Position numbers and translations under genes: made by a program | Shown here: piece by piece, positions 1 through 11,991 of the stretch | Layout of the letters: every line of letters starts with the position of its first letter | Position numbering within the stretch: the first letter of the stretch is position 1 | The notes under the pieces: generated by a model | What the model was told of the DNA's origin: nothing | Database searches by the model: none | The model's input: only the letters and a program-made list of their open reading frames with translations | Source: Chrysaora quinquecirrha | Lineage: Eukaryota > Cnidaria > Scyphozoa > Semaeostomeae > Pelagiidae | NCBI GenBank assembly: GCA_014526335.1 | Contig: JACTAT010000178.1 | Span: forward strand, 140,501 to 204,500 | Direction: 5' to 3' | Length of the DNA: 64,000 nt

Positions 1-141
1 AGCAACTGCTAGGCAAATCTTTGAAGGAGCTGCCGTTTCGCCTCAGTGTAATTGCGATGGTCTTGATGAAAACCATGGCGCTTTGTTCAGTATAACTGCT
101 GTTTTTTGTTTTTTTTGTTAAATTTTTACCTTCTCCGTTAG

Positions 142-3100
142 GAATTACATGAACGATGGCTTACGTACAAATATTTTCTTGAAGTATGCGCCTGAAAAGA
201 TTGGCTGTGCTTGTATATTTCTAGCTGCAAGAGCATTGAAAGTAAGTGATCCTTACTTCATACAAAATGAATGTTATTGTGCAATTCAAAGGCACAAATT
301 ATCGAAAATGCAAATTTTAGCCAATCTCCGCGCATTTCGGCCATATTCTAGAATTGATGTTTCATTTCTTCCTATTGAAGATCTTTTTACATTAGGACTT
401 GAAAAGAACTTGATATTCTGATTCCCAATCTATCCGTTTTCAGGTGGTCCTACCTCTTAGGCCTCCATGGTGGGAACTTTTCGATGCTGATTTAGAAGAA
501 GTAGAAGAAATATCTTTAACCATATTAAAGCTGTATGCAAGACCAAAGGTGAGAAGTTTGTATTTAAAAAAAGCAAACTGGTATGAACCATTTGCTCTTA
601 ATCTAGTGACTGTTGTTGTTGTTGCTTTATTTTGAGTAGGCTGTTATTTTTAGCTTTTTCAGCTAATTTAGGCCTACTATGCATGCTGCATCCAGGCATG
701 GGAGCCCTAGTTTAAAGTCCCTTCCGACGGATGGCAGAGTGAGTTGTTTAGTCATCCATCTGGAAAGTCGCCCATCGAGATGCTGACCTCGCACAACTAA
801 GCTTAACTTCAGCTGTCTAACGAGAACTGACTGAGAAGCTTGGCCACCCGCTCCAGATTTCGTTATCTGTTGAAAGATGAAGATTAGAATGCTTCGAGTT
901 TTCGAGAGAGCTCTGTGATGAAAACATTGAAAGCCCATGAAATGATGATTTGATATCCACAGACCTGTTCTGATAAAATTTGAAGAAAATTACATCATGC
1001 ACCACCATCTGATCATGGGTTTCTTTTTAGACTTAAAAAGAACACATTTTGCATATAGTAATGATAATAATAAGAATGATGACTTTATTTAAATGTCAAG
1101 ATATTTAGCATTTCTACTAATTGGGGACACGGTTAGTTATTATCCCAGAAACTTGGGTACTCATTAACCGACCTCGGAAGGATGGACAGCTGAGTTGACT
1201 GTAGGCTTATGGAAAGTGGTCCACCCAATGCATGTCTACTCTCAAACATTTGCTTTGACCAACGTGCTTGGCTTATACAGGGTGGCCCAAAAAAAGGGAC
1301 CCCCTTAGGTAAATAATTTCTGTATAAATTTTCTCAAGGAGGAATTTTATCGAATTTATACCAGGTAATATTCAAGTCAAGTGCGCTATCGTGTAGAAAT
1401 ATGTTGGTGATAAGAGCTTCCATCTCGGCGCAATGGGACATTAAATTCATGATGTCCAAAAACCAGCTGTTTATATTCCATCATTGCGTACTGTACTGCA
1501 ATCGTGCGTGAAGGAGAATCATTATCCCAGAGTAAAATTGTCACGACCATTAATGTATGGTCTATCTTATTAGAGAAGTGTATCGAGCAGGATTGTGGAC
1601 ATTTTGAATATCATTTGACTGAAAAAATGAGTTATTGATTTTTCTGTTTTGTTGCGTAAGGATTACGTAAGGGTATAAAGTTGCATATTTTGTTACAGTA
1701 CGTTTTTGGATTGTAAAGTTTTAAATTCGATTTATTCAGAGATACTAACCCATATCATCATGATATTTACATGATATATCTCACTTGAGTTGAATATCAT
1801 GTAGCTAGCATTAATTTCATGAAATTCCAACTTAAGAATAAATTATTAATGAATTATTTAGTTGGGGGGTCCCTTTTTTTGGGCCACCCTGTATAAGACT
1901 GCTAATGCTTCATAAATATCTTTTTCTAGGCTAGCATGAGTAAGTTAGATGAAGAGATAGAAAAGGCAAAGAAGGTTTTACAGGTAAATTTATTGCCAAA
2001 TTCGAACAGCTAGTTTTCCTGTAAAAAATTTAAGAATACATGAAGCCTTTCCACTACCCCGAGATTAAAGCCGGGCGCAAACCGTGCCAACATGTTGGCC
2101 AACATCGCCGCCAGCATTTGTTGGCCAACATGTTGTCACTGTTTGCTATAGGTGTTGGCCTAATAAACATGTTGTTAACGGAAAAAAGTTTTCCTTCATT
2201 TTCATCGATTTGAGCCAAATTGGTGTGTTGGTACGGTTTGCTATGTCAAGCCGACATGTTTGCACAACATTTCCATTTTGGTCGTTACTTCGGGGACCTT
2301 GTAATGAGAAATAGGTGAAATGGTGTTTTGGCGCCAGTCGCTAGGATCTCAGTAGTAGTTTAACTAATCGAGACCCCGACCCTGGCTGTGACGCTACCGT
2401 GGCTGGGATCGAACCCTGGCAACACTGAGCTCTTGACAACACGGGTTAGCTGCATTACACCATGACGCCACAGCACCTTCTAATGATGAAATAGATTTAA
2501 GCTGGCGGTTTGAATTGGATCACGAGTTTTTTTTCTTTGTCGTCAGCCAAAAAAGCGAGCAATAAACAAACAGCTACTTCTTTTTCGGCCATGTTTGCAA
2601 AAGATCATTTGTAGATGATGTCAGCAACCCAAAACTTCTCAGATGTTGTGATGGTATCAACTTGGCCTATTTTCAGCCAACATGTTGGTCTACAATGTTG
2701 GCACGGTTCGCGCCCGCCTTTAGCTAACAATGGTAGGTGGCGTTCTTGGGCAACATTTTGGCACGACTTGCAGCCGGCTTTGCTGTTTTTACATCTAGTT
2801 TAGTAAGTAAAGATAAATTTCTGTTTCCTTTTTGTTAGGAAAAGAAAGATGCTGCAACCAAAGAAAACGGCGCCGCTGAAACATCAGGTTCCTTCACACC
2901 GGCACACGTTTCGCCAAACGTCACCTCCGTTGCAGGCTCAAAACCTGATAGCAAGACTAGTAAGTGTGTCATCAACATCTTCGTTGAGGTTTTTAAAGGG
3001 CAACCTTGCTTATGCTTATGGTCTGTAAGTTTACCAGTTCTTACTGACATTCATTTCGTAAATGCTGAGCTTGGCTCCTAATAATTCTCGAAAATTTCTC

Positions 3101-5745
3101 CAGAATAGTACATTGTTTCACATGTTTCCTCAAATGGTACCCATAATTCTGCAATTACTTCCAGAAATGATACCGACAATTCCGCACTTTCTAGAAAAAA
3201 GGTACCCTTTAATTATGGCACGTCCCCGTACCTCAAACCTATTAAGTTCCCCCCCCTCCACGAGTTCCTGTCAGATCTTTGTAGAGTATCTCTGTTTGGC
3301 GTTATACGGTTTTCGATATAAGTTTAAGGATATCTGTATGCTGTGTAAATCTGTCCATTTCTGGTGCAGGGGTTTTTACTTGTTATTGCTATACCGTAGA
3401 AGCTCTTTTAGCCCACCTCTCCGTTAAGCCCCCCTTTTCAAGTAAAATTTGAAATAAGTCTCTCCTCTCTCTTTAGCCCCCCTCTTATTTTGGCCACTGG
3501 AAAATTTTGTTTTCAACATAGGAAATTAAATGAAATTAAGTTGTAACGTGTTTGATATCGAAAACTTGTGTCTTACAACAACTGATAACTACTTAGTTAC
3601 TACGAATTTCATGTGATCTAAGGTTAAAACTTTGAGGCTTAATAGAGCTTTTATGGTACTTGTAAGCAATTTATGGTGCAGTCATATATTGAATTGTTCC
3701 TTTATTTCAGCCTCTCCTGCAAAAATTTCACCAGCTAATAACAATAACGAAAAGAAATCGAAGACTGAAAAGGAGTCAGCCGACACTAAAAAGTAAGAAT
3801 TTTTTATTTTACCCTTCAAAATTTTTGGTAAATTAATATGTTAAAGAATTGCAAAAGTTTTCCATCTGATACACTCGTTTTTTATAAGAAGCAATGCTCT
3901 GAGCCATATACGCGTATTTTTTTATAAGAAACCCAAACTCTCGAATGGCCAAAAATTTAAGAAACTCCAGTACTTGAAATTTTTACGCAGGAAACTTCAC
4001 CTCAGACAGCGAAAAGTGTTCTTTTAATTCCCGTGTTTCGTCTGCAATAAAGTATTTCTGTGACAAGCAGACTAACAGGAAACCCATGTGCATTTATTAA
4101 ATACGATCGATAAATGGGTTTGGGACATATAATAACTATGTTGCCAATATGGATATTCAAGAAACTCTTAAGAAACTTTCAGTACTCAAAATTTGAAAAT
4201 TTTAAGAAACTTTCAGTACTGGATCTATTTTTTAGTTTCTTATAAAAAAATACGTGTAATTAGGTTGCTAAACTTTGAGTACAGCTGGTACTTTTAGTAA
4301 AAGTTTCTTGCAGATTTTCTTACAACTTCAAAATTGATATATCGAAAATTCCGTGAAATAAGGGTTTTATATGAAGTTAAAGTATCATGGTCTTAGCAGT
4401 CAAAATATGGACATTTTCCGGAATCCACACAGAGTTTGACAGGTTTTGGGGATTTTTTACTCAAACAACACACAAAGCACATCAGTAAAGAAAGAATGCT
4501 TCATTTCTTATTTTTTTTTCTTACTTCTTATAGTCGGTTTCTTATAGCATAGTCAATGCTTATAGTAAGTTTCTTATAAAAAATTAGTGTACTGAAAACT
4601 GTTAAATCTTACCTTAGCCCATGAAATGATGATTTGATATCCACAGACCTGTTCCGAGAACTCCAATGCGGAAGAGATATCATGCACCACCAACTGATCA
4701 TGGGTTTCTATTAGCTTCATAACAACTAAAGCTAGTTTTTCGGATATATTGTTACGGTAGTTTCCTTATAAGAAACTCGTCGTAAAAAGCCCAGACATCA
4801 AAAAAGGCCAAAAATTTAAGAAACTCAGCCACTAAGGAAAGATGTCATCGAAGTTTACGAAATTTTTCACCTCAGTATGCGAAATGTTTCTTTTATTTCC
4901 TCAATTTCCTCTGAATTAAAGTATTTTTGTGACAAGCAGACAAATAAGGGACTGGTTATAGGCGATTTTTTAGTCCTGTTAAACGGGCTGCTAACTCAGC
5001 CCTGCTCTCGACTCATCTCTCTGCAATATTGATTATGATGTGACTTATTAAATTAGAAAATCACCGAAATATTTCGTGTTACTTTGAAGAGAGGCCTTTG
5101 TATATTAATCAAGATTGTAGAGTGGTGAACCCCTGGCTCGCATTTTTTTTTGTCCGTAACCAATCATTGTTCAGTAGTCACAGTATAAAATTTTACAATT
5201 CGTGTCTAATTTTGCTTTGCTATTATTCACACAGATCTAGCAAAAAATCGAAAGACGACGATGCCCGAGATCGTAAAAGACGTGCTCGTAGCAGAACTCG
5301 TAGTCCGACTCCTCCAAGGCGAAAGAACGCTCGGCCCGACACAGATTCGTCGTTCGACTCAGATTCTGCATCGCCGTCGCCGGATCGAAAGCGTAAGACG
5401 AAGAAAGATTCCCGAATGAGAAATAGTCATAGTTCTAGCGATTCTGAAGACGATTATCGCCGACATAAAGGAAAAGATAATCGCAGTCAAATCGGTAATC
5501 GCTCGAAATCGAGAAATCAACGAGAAAACGGCCACCGAACTTATAATTACGATAAACGATTTCAAGGAAGAAGTCGTAGTAGATCTCGTAGCAGAAGTCA
5601 CAGCCGAGAACGTAAAGATAAAAAATACGAGAAACGACGAGATAAAGAGAAGCGACGAGACGACAAGCACCGAATCAAAGTGCGAGAAGGCGATAGAGAT
5701 TATAAGAACAGTTACGAACGATTTGATAAAAAAGGACGGAGGTAG
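142..5745 (+). CDS. CCNL: Cyclin L, 3' part of gene (partial at 5' end)
   Basis: Cyclin L is the regulatory partner of CDK11-type kinases and acts in nuclear speckles in pre-mRNA splicing and transcription. Visible exons are 142-241, 444-548, 1930-1983, 2839-2959, 3711-3792 and 5235-5745, all with AG/GT borders and matching phases. The first two give the second cyclin box, with [23 protein letters not shown] and [18 protein letters not shown], matching the family in order. The next exon is a short helix ([15 protein letters not shown]). Then come low-complexity linkers and a last exon rich in RS/RD/KR ([14 protein letters not shown]), the usual C-terminal arginine-serine tail. The stop is TAG at 5743-5745. 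The first cyclin box lies left of the window. An AATAAA at 5985 gives a plausible 3' end. The family call is firm; L1 against L2 cannot be decided. Confidence 0.93.
934..1019 (-). repeat. Dispersed ~87-bp hairpin repeat, copy 1
   Basis: On the minus strand it reads CCCATGATCAG, then TGGTGGTGCATGAT, then ACAGGTCTGTGGATATC, then TCATCATTTCATGGG. The middle is diverged from other copies, but both ends are conserved. It is the first of seven copies in this window (see 4618, 25837, 26543, 29075, 45248 and 46391). Confidence 0.8.
1276..1893. mobile_element. Tc1/mariner-type MITE, 618 bp, in cyclin L intron
   Basis: The ends are inverted repeats (left starts TACAGGGTGGCCC, right ends GGGCCACCCTGTA), with a run of A/T and GGGACCCCC just inside both. 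A TA dinucleotide flanks each side (1274-1275 and 1894-1895), the classic target duplication of the Tc1/mariner superfamily. No transposase reading frame is inside, so this is a non-autonomous copy. Confidence 0.85.
2067..2781. mobile_element. MITE with CCAACATGTTGG-rich ends, split by a SINE
   Basis: Imperfect terminal inverted repeats begin AAAGCCGGGCGCAAACC on the left and end GCAGCCGGCTTT on the right, each followed inward by GTGCCAACATGTTGG-like sequence. A tRNA-derived SINE sits inside at about 2314-2479. A related element lies at about 57590-58210. It lies in a cyclin L intron. No coding capacity is seen. Confidence 0.6.
2314..2479 (-). mobile_element. tRNA-derived SINE, family 1
   Basis: On the minus strand it opens with a tRNA-like head: an A-box-like TGGTGTAATGCAGC and a good B box GGTTCGATCCC. 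It continues through CTCGATTAGTTAAACTACTACTGAGATCCTAGC to a tail CACCATTTCACC. Three further copies in the window (28947, 46040, 47577) share the body and tail. The surrounding fold does not pair as a functional tRNA. Confidence 0.8.
3909..4258. mobile_element. MITE with TTTTTTTATAAGAAAC ends
   Basis: The left end reads TACGCGTATTTTTTTATAAG and the right end is the inverse (CTTATAAAAAAATACGTGTA). The interior repeats the phrases TTTAAGAAACT and CAGTACT. It belongs to the same terminal-repeat group as the copies at 7565, 18080, 39982 and 46573. It lies in a cyclin L intron. Similar TTTCTTATAAG fragments follow at about 4500-4590 and 4750-4790. Confidence 0.7.
4618..4704 (-). repeat. Dispersed ~87-bp hairpin repeat, copy 2
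   Basis: This copy has intact ends (CCCATGA with TCATGGG) and the conserved interior GATATC / CGGAA / TTCCG elements. It is in the last intron of cyclin L. Confidence 0.85.
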
Positions 5746-5984
5746 TGGATAGCGTTTTATTAGTTGGATGTACGAGAAATTTGATTACTTTCAATTTTAT
5801 GTATTTGCCAAACTCACATTTAATTACGAAAACGACCTATATGTACGAAAATGTATCCTAAATTTGCCTTTTCGTTATTGTCATCGCCAGGCAATCGGCT
5901 TTTCGATACCCTCTGGAACTTTGAATGTTTCAAAATGTGATATCTGGAATATTTTGTACTTTATAATACAGTGTAAATATAATC

Positions 5985-5990
5985 AATAAA
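5985..5990 (+). promoter_or_regulatory. Poly(A) signal of cyclin L
   Basis: AATAAA lies 240 bases after the cyclin L stop codon and is followed by T/G-rich sequence (TTGTTTTGTTG), as expected for a cleavage site. Confidence 0.7.
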
Positions 5991-6286
5991 AATTGTTTTG
6001 TTGAGAAGGATTTTTATCCTTTTTTTCCTTTTAGCCTTTTTGCTGATCCGCGTCGGAACAATACGGTCTGTAATATTCGCATGGTTCCTGAAGAAGCAAT
6101 CGATTCCGTAAGCGTCGAATTTTTTGGCCATAGCGGGAAGGGTTTGCGATTGACGGAGCTAAAGAGTTCGAGATCTTGTCGTTAGTTAAAGTGACTATTT
6201 GCTCTTTTAGAAGAACAACCTCTAGAAACACCCCTTGCTGGATTTTGGTCAAATTCTTCTACCATCAAGAATACGACTAGACTTAT

Positions 6287-6415
6287 TGGATGAGTACCAC
6301 TCTTCGCAAACAACAACAACAACAACCATACAGCTGTTTACAGAGATTGGAGTAGTAGTTTGAGCGTCCAGCATAGACTCAATAGCGATAACTACGACTC
6401 ATGTAATAAGTCTAT
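6287..6415. mobile_element. Short MITE with CTAGACTTATT ends
   Basis: Left CTAGACTTATTGGATGAGT and right ACTCATGTAATAAGTCTAT form inverted ends, with an inner CAACAACAACAAC run and CAGCTGTTT. A closer copy lies at 9546-9671, and a fragment lies near 44878. Confidence 0.6.
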
Positions 6416-6439
6416 TATACGACTTTGGTTTAGGGCTAA

Positions 6440-6700
6440 AGAATTTGGCCCTCGGGTTTTTAGGTTTTTCCAAAAAATCGTGCGGGTTTTCGGGTCAAGT
6501 GCATTTAACGGGCAATGGTTTTTGCGGTTTTTCTAAATCGAGTTTCGGGTATTGCAGTAAAAATGTGCGGATTTTCGGGTTTTAAACCTCAAATGGATGT
6601 CAATGTGTAAAATTCTTAAAACGGCTGTTAAAACTAAGACCGTTGGAGTTATTTCCAATTTTCTTCCGGGTTTTCGGGTTTTGATACCCCCAAAGCCCCT
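6440..6700. repeat. CGGGTTTTCGGGTTT repeat element, diverged short copy
   Basis: The stretch is built from phrases such as GTGCGGGTTTTCGGGT and ends CCGGGTTTTCGGGTTTTGAT..CCCCAAAGCCCCTCTC. This matches the right end of the complete 1.2-kb element at 7791-8993. Open frames here are repeat shadows, not genes. Confidence 0.6.
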
Positions 6701-7564
6701 CTCATATAACAACATATTTCCTATCGGACTTCCCAAAACACTCACTCCATTTGCATTTAAAGTTAGAAAACAAAACAAATTTGCTGTAAAATTATTGTAG
6801 AAATGCAAACGTATTTGACGACAAGGAACAGTATGAGGGGTTTTCAGCCTTATTTTGTGAAAAGAAATTAAGAAACTTCAGCCTCAATTCAGACCGAAGG
6901 TTGCTGTAATGAAGACACATTTCACAAACAGGTGATATTTTTTCCAGAAAAATAGTCGAATATTGATTATTTGCTTTGCAGTGGTTGGAATATAAATATT
7001 TAGATGATGGTTTAGTTGATTTTGTTTACTCAGGTCAGCTTCGTTTTAATTAAAAATGCGCTGCATTCTGAATACTGTTTTGCTCTATGAAACGTTTCTT
7101 GTCCAAGGGGAAGTTTCGACTTAGGGTCTAGGACGAAGGCTGTAGCCTCGTAATGATTCCACGATCATTGCATAAATACTGCACAGAACTACTTGATCCT
7201 CCTCGCCGATCTTAGTGCGGACTCACACGGGAACGATTGCGTACAGTTTTCAAGTCTGTTTGTTCCAAAAAGTGGTACGCTGAGGGGTTACGTTCACACG
7301 AGAACGATTCAGATCGTACCCTACTGTTCCATAAATCGGAACGCTTTTTAAAGGGATCAAAAAAAAGTGGAACAGAACACAATCGTTCCGCTTCATTCCC
7401 GTGTGAACAGAAATGGTCCAGCAAACGGAACGATAAAGCTTTTGCGGTAAATCCATTTGGATCTGCATCCGTTTATATGCCTCCTTATAATAGTATAATA
7501 TAATATAAGTATTAAAAGGGGCTGGAAGGCCAAGACCTATAAAACCCTGGTTGAGTACTGCTAC
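6701..7564. other. Non-coding stretch; small fold-back at about 7208-7415
   Basis: No gene is seen. A GTGCGGACTCACACGGGAACGATT block and an inverse ATTCCCGTGTGAAC block near 7400 suggest one more small inverted-repeat element. The frames that cross it in both directions are a by-product of that symmetry. Confidence 0.4.
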
Positions 7565-9181
7565 TACACGCTTTTTTTTATATAAAGAACCACTTTATCA
7601 GGAACCTACATGTAGAAGGCCCGAAAATTTAAAGAACTTATACTACTAAAGAGAAAATCATTAAGGAACTTGTTAATGTTGAATACTTTTATCACTGCAA
7701 ATAATCAAGAATTAGAAAGCCGGTTCCATTCATTTGCAGTCGAAAATCACATAAATTGTACGTTAAGCATGTATTCAATGTTTCTTTGAGGAGGGGGGCT
7801 TTGGGGTTTTACGGGTTGCGGGTTTGGCCGATTTTTCCCTCGGGTTTTCGGGTTATTCCAAAAAAACGTGCGGGTTTTCGGGTTCAGAATATTTGACGGG
7901 CGACGGGTTTTACCATTTTTGAACTCGGGTTTTCGGGTATTGTTGTAAAAATGTGCGGGTTTTCGGGTTTTTCCCCGTCAAATAGGATATATCAATTTGT
8001 GAAATTCATAAACGGTCTTGAAACTATGATAAACATCAAGACTGTAAAGTTGACTTTTAAGAGCTGGTATGCCTCGGTTATGTAGCTAGGTTATACCATG
8101 GTTGGCTAGCCTTCTTATCATAAAATTCCAAATCACACTTTTCAACGTTGTACAAGGCGGTACCATGGCAAATGAAGTTCATCATTACACTGCTGGCATA
8201 CAATTTCTTGCATGAGCATACAATTTCTGCTGGCATACAATTTCTTGCTCTATCAAGGCAATAGAGTTTATTGGAAATTCTATCTCTTTGAAATTAAAAG
8301 GAAGAAAAGCGGTTCTAGTTACATTGTAAAAAAACCTTGGAATTGATTTGACGGGCACAATGGCTATAAAACTACGAATTCATACTCACATTAAAAAAAA
8401 ATATGAGCATTTATGTAGCCCGAAATTCTGGCAGGAACGACTGCTATAATCTTTTGGGACAAAGGGGACATGTACAGTCGTGCTCAAGTTAGGAAAACTG
8501 CATATTTTAGAGGATAAGTGGATCTAAAGGTGGTACGGAGAGAATGATAGATGATGGACTAATGACACGGCAAACAAAATTGATAGTTTGATGCAAACAA
8601 TGACGACGATGTTTAAGTCGAATATGAGAGAGAGATAGCGATAGTAAACTAGGATTAAATCGAAAAGGCAAATGACGTTTCCCTTGGTTCAAGGTACAGA
8701 TTGTAGTCGTTATTTGTCTCTTTTGTTGCGAGTCTCAAAAATCTTGTGCTACGGTTTATATTAGGCATTTGCATTTGCTGTTGATAAAGAGATGAAGCTA
8801 GTGAAGCAAAATAAGTAAAAACATGATACCAACCGTTTGACAATGACTAATTCTAGTACCCCAACGCAGTTTTGGGATTTTTGATTTTTCGTGTGCGGGT
8901 TTCCGAGTTTTGCCAAAATTTTGTCCGGGTTTTCGGGTTTTTCCTAATTTTCCTCCGGGTTTTCGGGTTTTGATACACCCCAAAGCCCCCCTCTTTGAGT
9001 AGTCTCGAGCTTTGCTCACATGCAAATGTCTCTCTTTTATTGTTAAAACCACTGTATGTGCAGTTAAAATTAAGGAACTATTAAGGAACTTTTGGAACTA
9101 CAATTGCCTCAAAAAAGGCCCAAAAATAAGGAACTTTAAGAACTAGGCCTTGAGGTAGGTTCCTTATAAAAAAAGCGTGTA
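7565..9181. mobile_element. MITE with TACACGCTTTTTTTATA ends, carrying another element inside
   Basis: The left end is TACACGCTTTTTTTATA and the right end is TATAAAAAAAGCGTGTA. Uninterrupted sister copy: 18080-18482, about 400 bp. Comparison with that copy shows the break after ATGTTTCTTTGAG and the resumption at TAGTCTCGAGC, which defines the nested element at 7791-8993. Confidence 0.8.
7791..8993. mobile_element. 1.2-kb TIR element (GAGGGGGGCTTTGGGGT) nested in the MITE
   Basis: It has inverted ends GAGGGGGGCTTTGGGGT / ACCCCAAAGCCCCCCTC and is flanked on both sides by TTTGAG (7785-7790 and 8994-8999), a 6-bp target duplication. Subterminal blocks repeat CGGGTTTTCGGG in both halves. The interior has no recognisable transposase. 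Confidence 0.8.
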
Positions 9182-9545
9182 CAACTAATCTACTCGAAAT
9201 TCAAATTTAGAGTTTCCTTCTGGTCAATTGTTTCGGTTTCTTCTGACGTTGGCATCTAATGAGAAGACCTTTAGTATCACGAAAGATGTTCCCACTTTTC
9301 TTCGCAATTCTTTATGAATGATCGCCGCTAAATTTTTCCTTGAAGAAGTTTACCTGGAAGTACAATGAAGGAACTCACCATTGTTTAGCGATGATTTGAA
9401 CCGAACCAATGGGGGCAAGGTTATGAGATCATGATATTAGGGTATCCCTTGTGGACTGCCAGGGTAGGGTTGGGTGGGGTGGGGGCTTATATTGTGTGGT
9501 GATTCGGAATCATGGATCATAGGATGTAAGGGTCTTGAGGCAAAC

Positions 9546-9671
9546 CTAGACTTATTACATGAGTCCCATTCACAAAAACCCTTCAGCTGTTTGCTCAGAC
9601 TGGTCCAGAGTAGTGTGAAGGCCCAGCCGTTCAATTCTATAGCGATAACAACGACCCATGTAATAAGTCTA
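9546..9671. mobile_element. Short MITE with CTAGACTTATTACATG ends
   Basis: Left CTAGACTTATTACATGAGT and right CCCATGTAATAAGTCTAG are inverted. The element is 126 bp and non-coding. The frames crossing it in both directions are produced by the symmetry. Confidence 0.7.
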
Positions 9672-10013
9672 GGGCTAACCAGACAAGTTTCAAATTCCGT
9701 AGGGCTACACTCCATTCTCTAACGAATGACGGTCTTATGATCCTGTACTTAGCTTATGTTTGTTTGTGATTTAATTCTACATTGATACATATAGCAAAGC
9801 TTGCAATTCTCTGTATAACAATCCTTTCCAAATCCATTACAAATACCATGTTTTGAGTGATAGTCTATAAATTTGTACGAATCTCTTTGTCTTTATCCTC
9901 TCTCTGTAAGCAGAGGCCGAGATTTTGCTTTTTCCTTCTTTTTCTAAATAGATAATCGCTCCTCAAATACTCGTATTTATCAAAGCAAAACATATTAACA
10001 ATACTAAACAAAT

Positions 10014-11162
10014 ATGTCAACATTAACAAGCCCAAAAGCAGATTTCGGAGGAGCGTCAGAGAACGAAATTTTGATGCAACTCGAAGCAGAGAAACTCGAA
10101 GTCTATTCTATATTAAAATTAATTCTGACCATGCCTTATGTCGGTAGATACATCGATAAAAGACTTCTTGAACTGAAACAACGACAGTCGACGAGAATTG
10201 GCGATTTGGCCGCCGCTAATAAACGAGAAGAGAATAAATTGTCGTCGTTGCTTAGCGGTCTTGACGAGAAACATGAGAAGAAAATTGTTTATATGAATTC
10301 AAAGTTGTATACCACGCGAGATGAACTGAAAAGAGAACCAAAGAGAAGCCCTAATGGGCAATTTTCCAGGAAGCAGCAACGAAAATCAAAGAATTCTGAA
10401 GTTCGCGAAACAAGTTCCGAATCTGTGTCGAAAATTCGCACTCAAGCTCATTCAAGAGCTTCGAATATCAAACCAATAGGACAGGAGTCGGTTGATTTCG
10501 ATCCAGTCAACGCAACAACTCGTCTCGAAGCTAGACTTTATCCATTCCATCTCCTCAATTACGACGGAGCAACAAAATCGCACCGCAGTTCGAAAAGCAA
10601 TCCTTCATCTCCAAGGCAGTTTCCGATACTTGCCGCAAAATATTATCGTAAACAACCGAAAAACCCCGAATCTTTGGAACTAGGCATTGCAAAAGAGCGA
10701 GAAAGCGTTGATGATCTTCGTTTGACCGAGAAATCCAGAACTGAAGCATCATTAGGAAGAAACGTAAGTACTGTAAATTTGTCCCTGCCGCCAGTTACGA
10801 GGCATAATTTACGACAGACACAACCATTACCACCTCCAAATACACCTCGTAAATCACAGCGAGAAGAAGTCAAAGGAGATGTTTCGCCACAGACCCGAGA
10901 AATTACGAACGACGAGCTTGACCGATTGCGAAATGGCCATTATTTTCTTCGTTATACAACTGGAATTAATGACAAGAGAGAAGAGTTCGGCGGAAGATCA
11001 TACGATGGCGAATCTAACGAGCAGAAACATGCCGAAACTGAGCGAAAACTTCCCGAAAGGTTGCTGAAAACTAGCACCCAAAAAGCTGAAAAGATGACAC
11101 GACAGAGATCGGTTATTGACGAAGCTCTGTCAACGATAGAAAATGCAAATAAACCGATATGA
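10014..11162 (+). CDS. Intronless gene for a 382-aa protein of unknown function
   Basis: I do not recognise the family. The frame is open from ATG at 10014 (context CAAATATGT) to TGA at 11160, with no splice sites needed. Residues about 17-60 (LMQLEAEKLEVYSILKLI, then YVGRYIDKRLLELKQRQ) look helical and are the most protein-like part. Residues about 65-90 are charged and likely coiled coil. From about 105 onward the chain is polar, low-complexity and rich in K/R/S, with a proline patch (QPLPPPNTPRKSQ, about 268-280), and is probably disordered. The third-codon composition is richer in G/C than the surroundings, and the frame contains no microsatellite, which argues for a real gene. An AATAAA follows at 11323. 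It could be a cytoskeleton-associated or ciliary protein, but that is only a guess. Confidence 0.6.
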   Translation: MSTLTSPKADFGGASENEILMQLEAEKLEVYSILKLILTMPYVGRYIDKRLLELKQRQSTRIGDLAAANKREENKLSSLLSGLDEKHEKKIVYMNSKLYTTRDELKREPKRSPNGQFSRKQQRKSKNSEVRETSSESVSKIRTQAHSRASNIKPIGQESVDFDPVNATTRLEARLYPFHLLNYDGATKSHRSSKSNPSSPRQFPILAAKYYRKQPKNPESLELGIAKERESVDDLRLTEKSRTEASLGRNVSTVNLSLPPVTRHNLRQTQPLPPPNTPRKSQREEVKGDVSPQTREITNDELDRLRNGHYFLRYTTGINDKREEFGGRSYDGESNEQKHAETERKLPERLLKTSTQKAEKMTRQRSVIDEALSTIENANKPI

Positions 11163-11322
11163 CATGTTTTAAGTTGCAATATTTGTAAAACATGAAAAGT
11201 TCTACGTAATTATATTAGGGTGGGGTAATAGCTGAATACGTTACAGTAAATTTTCGCTTTTTTCAGGTCGAAAATGCTCGTATATTTTGTTCTATTCTTA
11301 AATCATCAATGAAAATGTTGAA

Positions 11323-11328
11323 AATAAA
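11323..11328 (+). promoter_or_regulatory. Possible poly(A) signal of the intronless gene
   Basis: AATAAA lies 161 bases after the stop of the 382-aa frame. It is the first such hexamer after that gene. Confidence 0.5.
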
Positions 11329-11991
11329 AAAGGACAGAAATCCCAGAGCCGATAATGAAAAGCATGTTTTTAGTAAGAAACCTCTAAACTCGAGATTAGT
11401 TAGTACTCGGTTTCTTAAATGTTTGGTAAGTGCTTAAAGTTTCTACAATGTTTCTTAATACCAAAGAGCTTAAGAGCTAGAGCTACTTTGCAGGTTGAAA
11501 AAAGAAGATTTTAAATCAACGATCGTAAATTTTGCACATATTGATAGGAAACTGGCCGGCCAAAAATACCGTCGAAAACGCCTAGCACTGCCGTTGTTTA
11601 ATTTTGCTCATCTTATAGGGGTTATTTATAAATGGCTTCTCATAAAATACGATGTGTTTAGGTGATAGATTGAGGTGCAAACAATGGGGGCAAACAGTTT
11701 GTGTTACACTCGTCCCAACAATAGAAGCGAGAATTGGCTGATTGGCGAAATTGAAGATTGGCGTTGGACCGATTGGCGTTGATTAACGAAGATTACAGTA
11801 GCGTAGCGTTGTAGCGTTAGCGTTAGCGTATATTTTTCTTGCCAAAGTGAGACTGCAGCAAAACATGCAAACGAGGTCGCAGCCAGAAATTCTTCCTGTT
11901 TGAGAAATGAGAATTTGAAACTTCCTTGCAAACTGTAGACAGAGAAGTTCAGTGGTCTTTCTTCACGCCAAACTTGATCATCATTTCCACA

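Noticed and set aside
8507..9052. Several short minus-strand frames at 8.5-9.0 kb
   Set aside because: They lie within a non-autonomous transposon; no transposase motif could be found and the frames follow the CGGGTTTT repeats.
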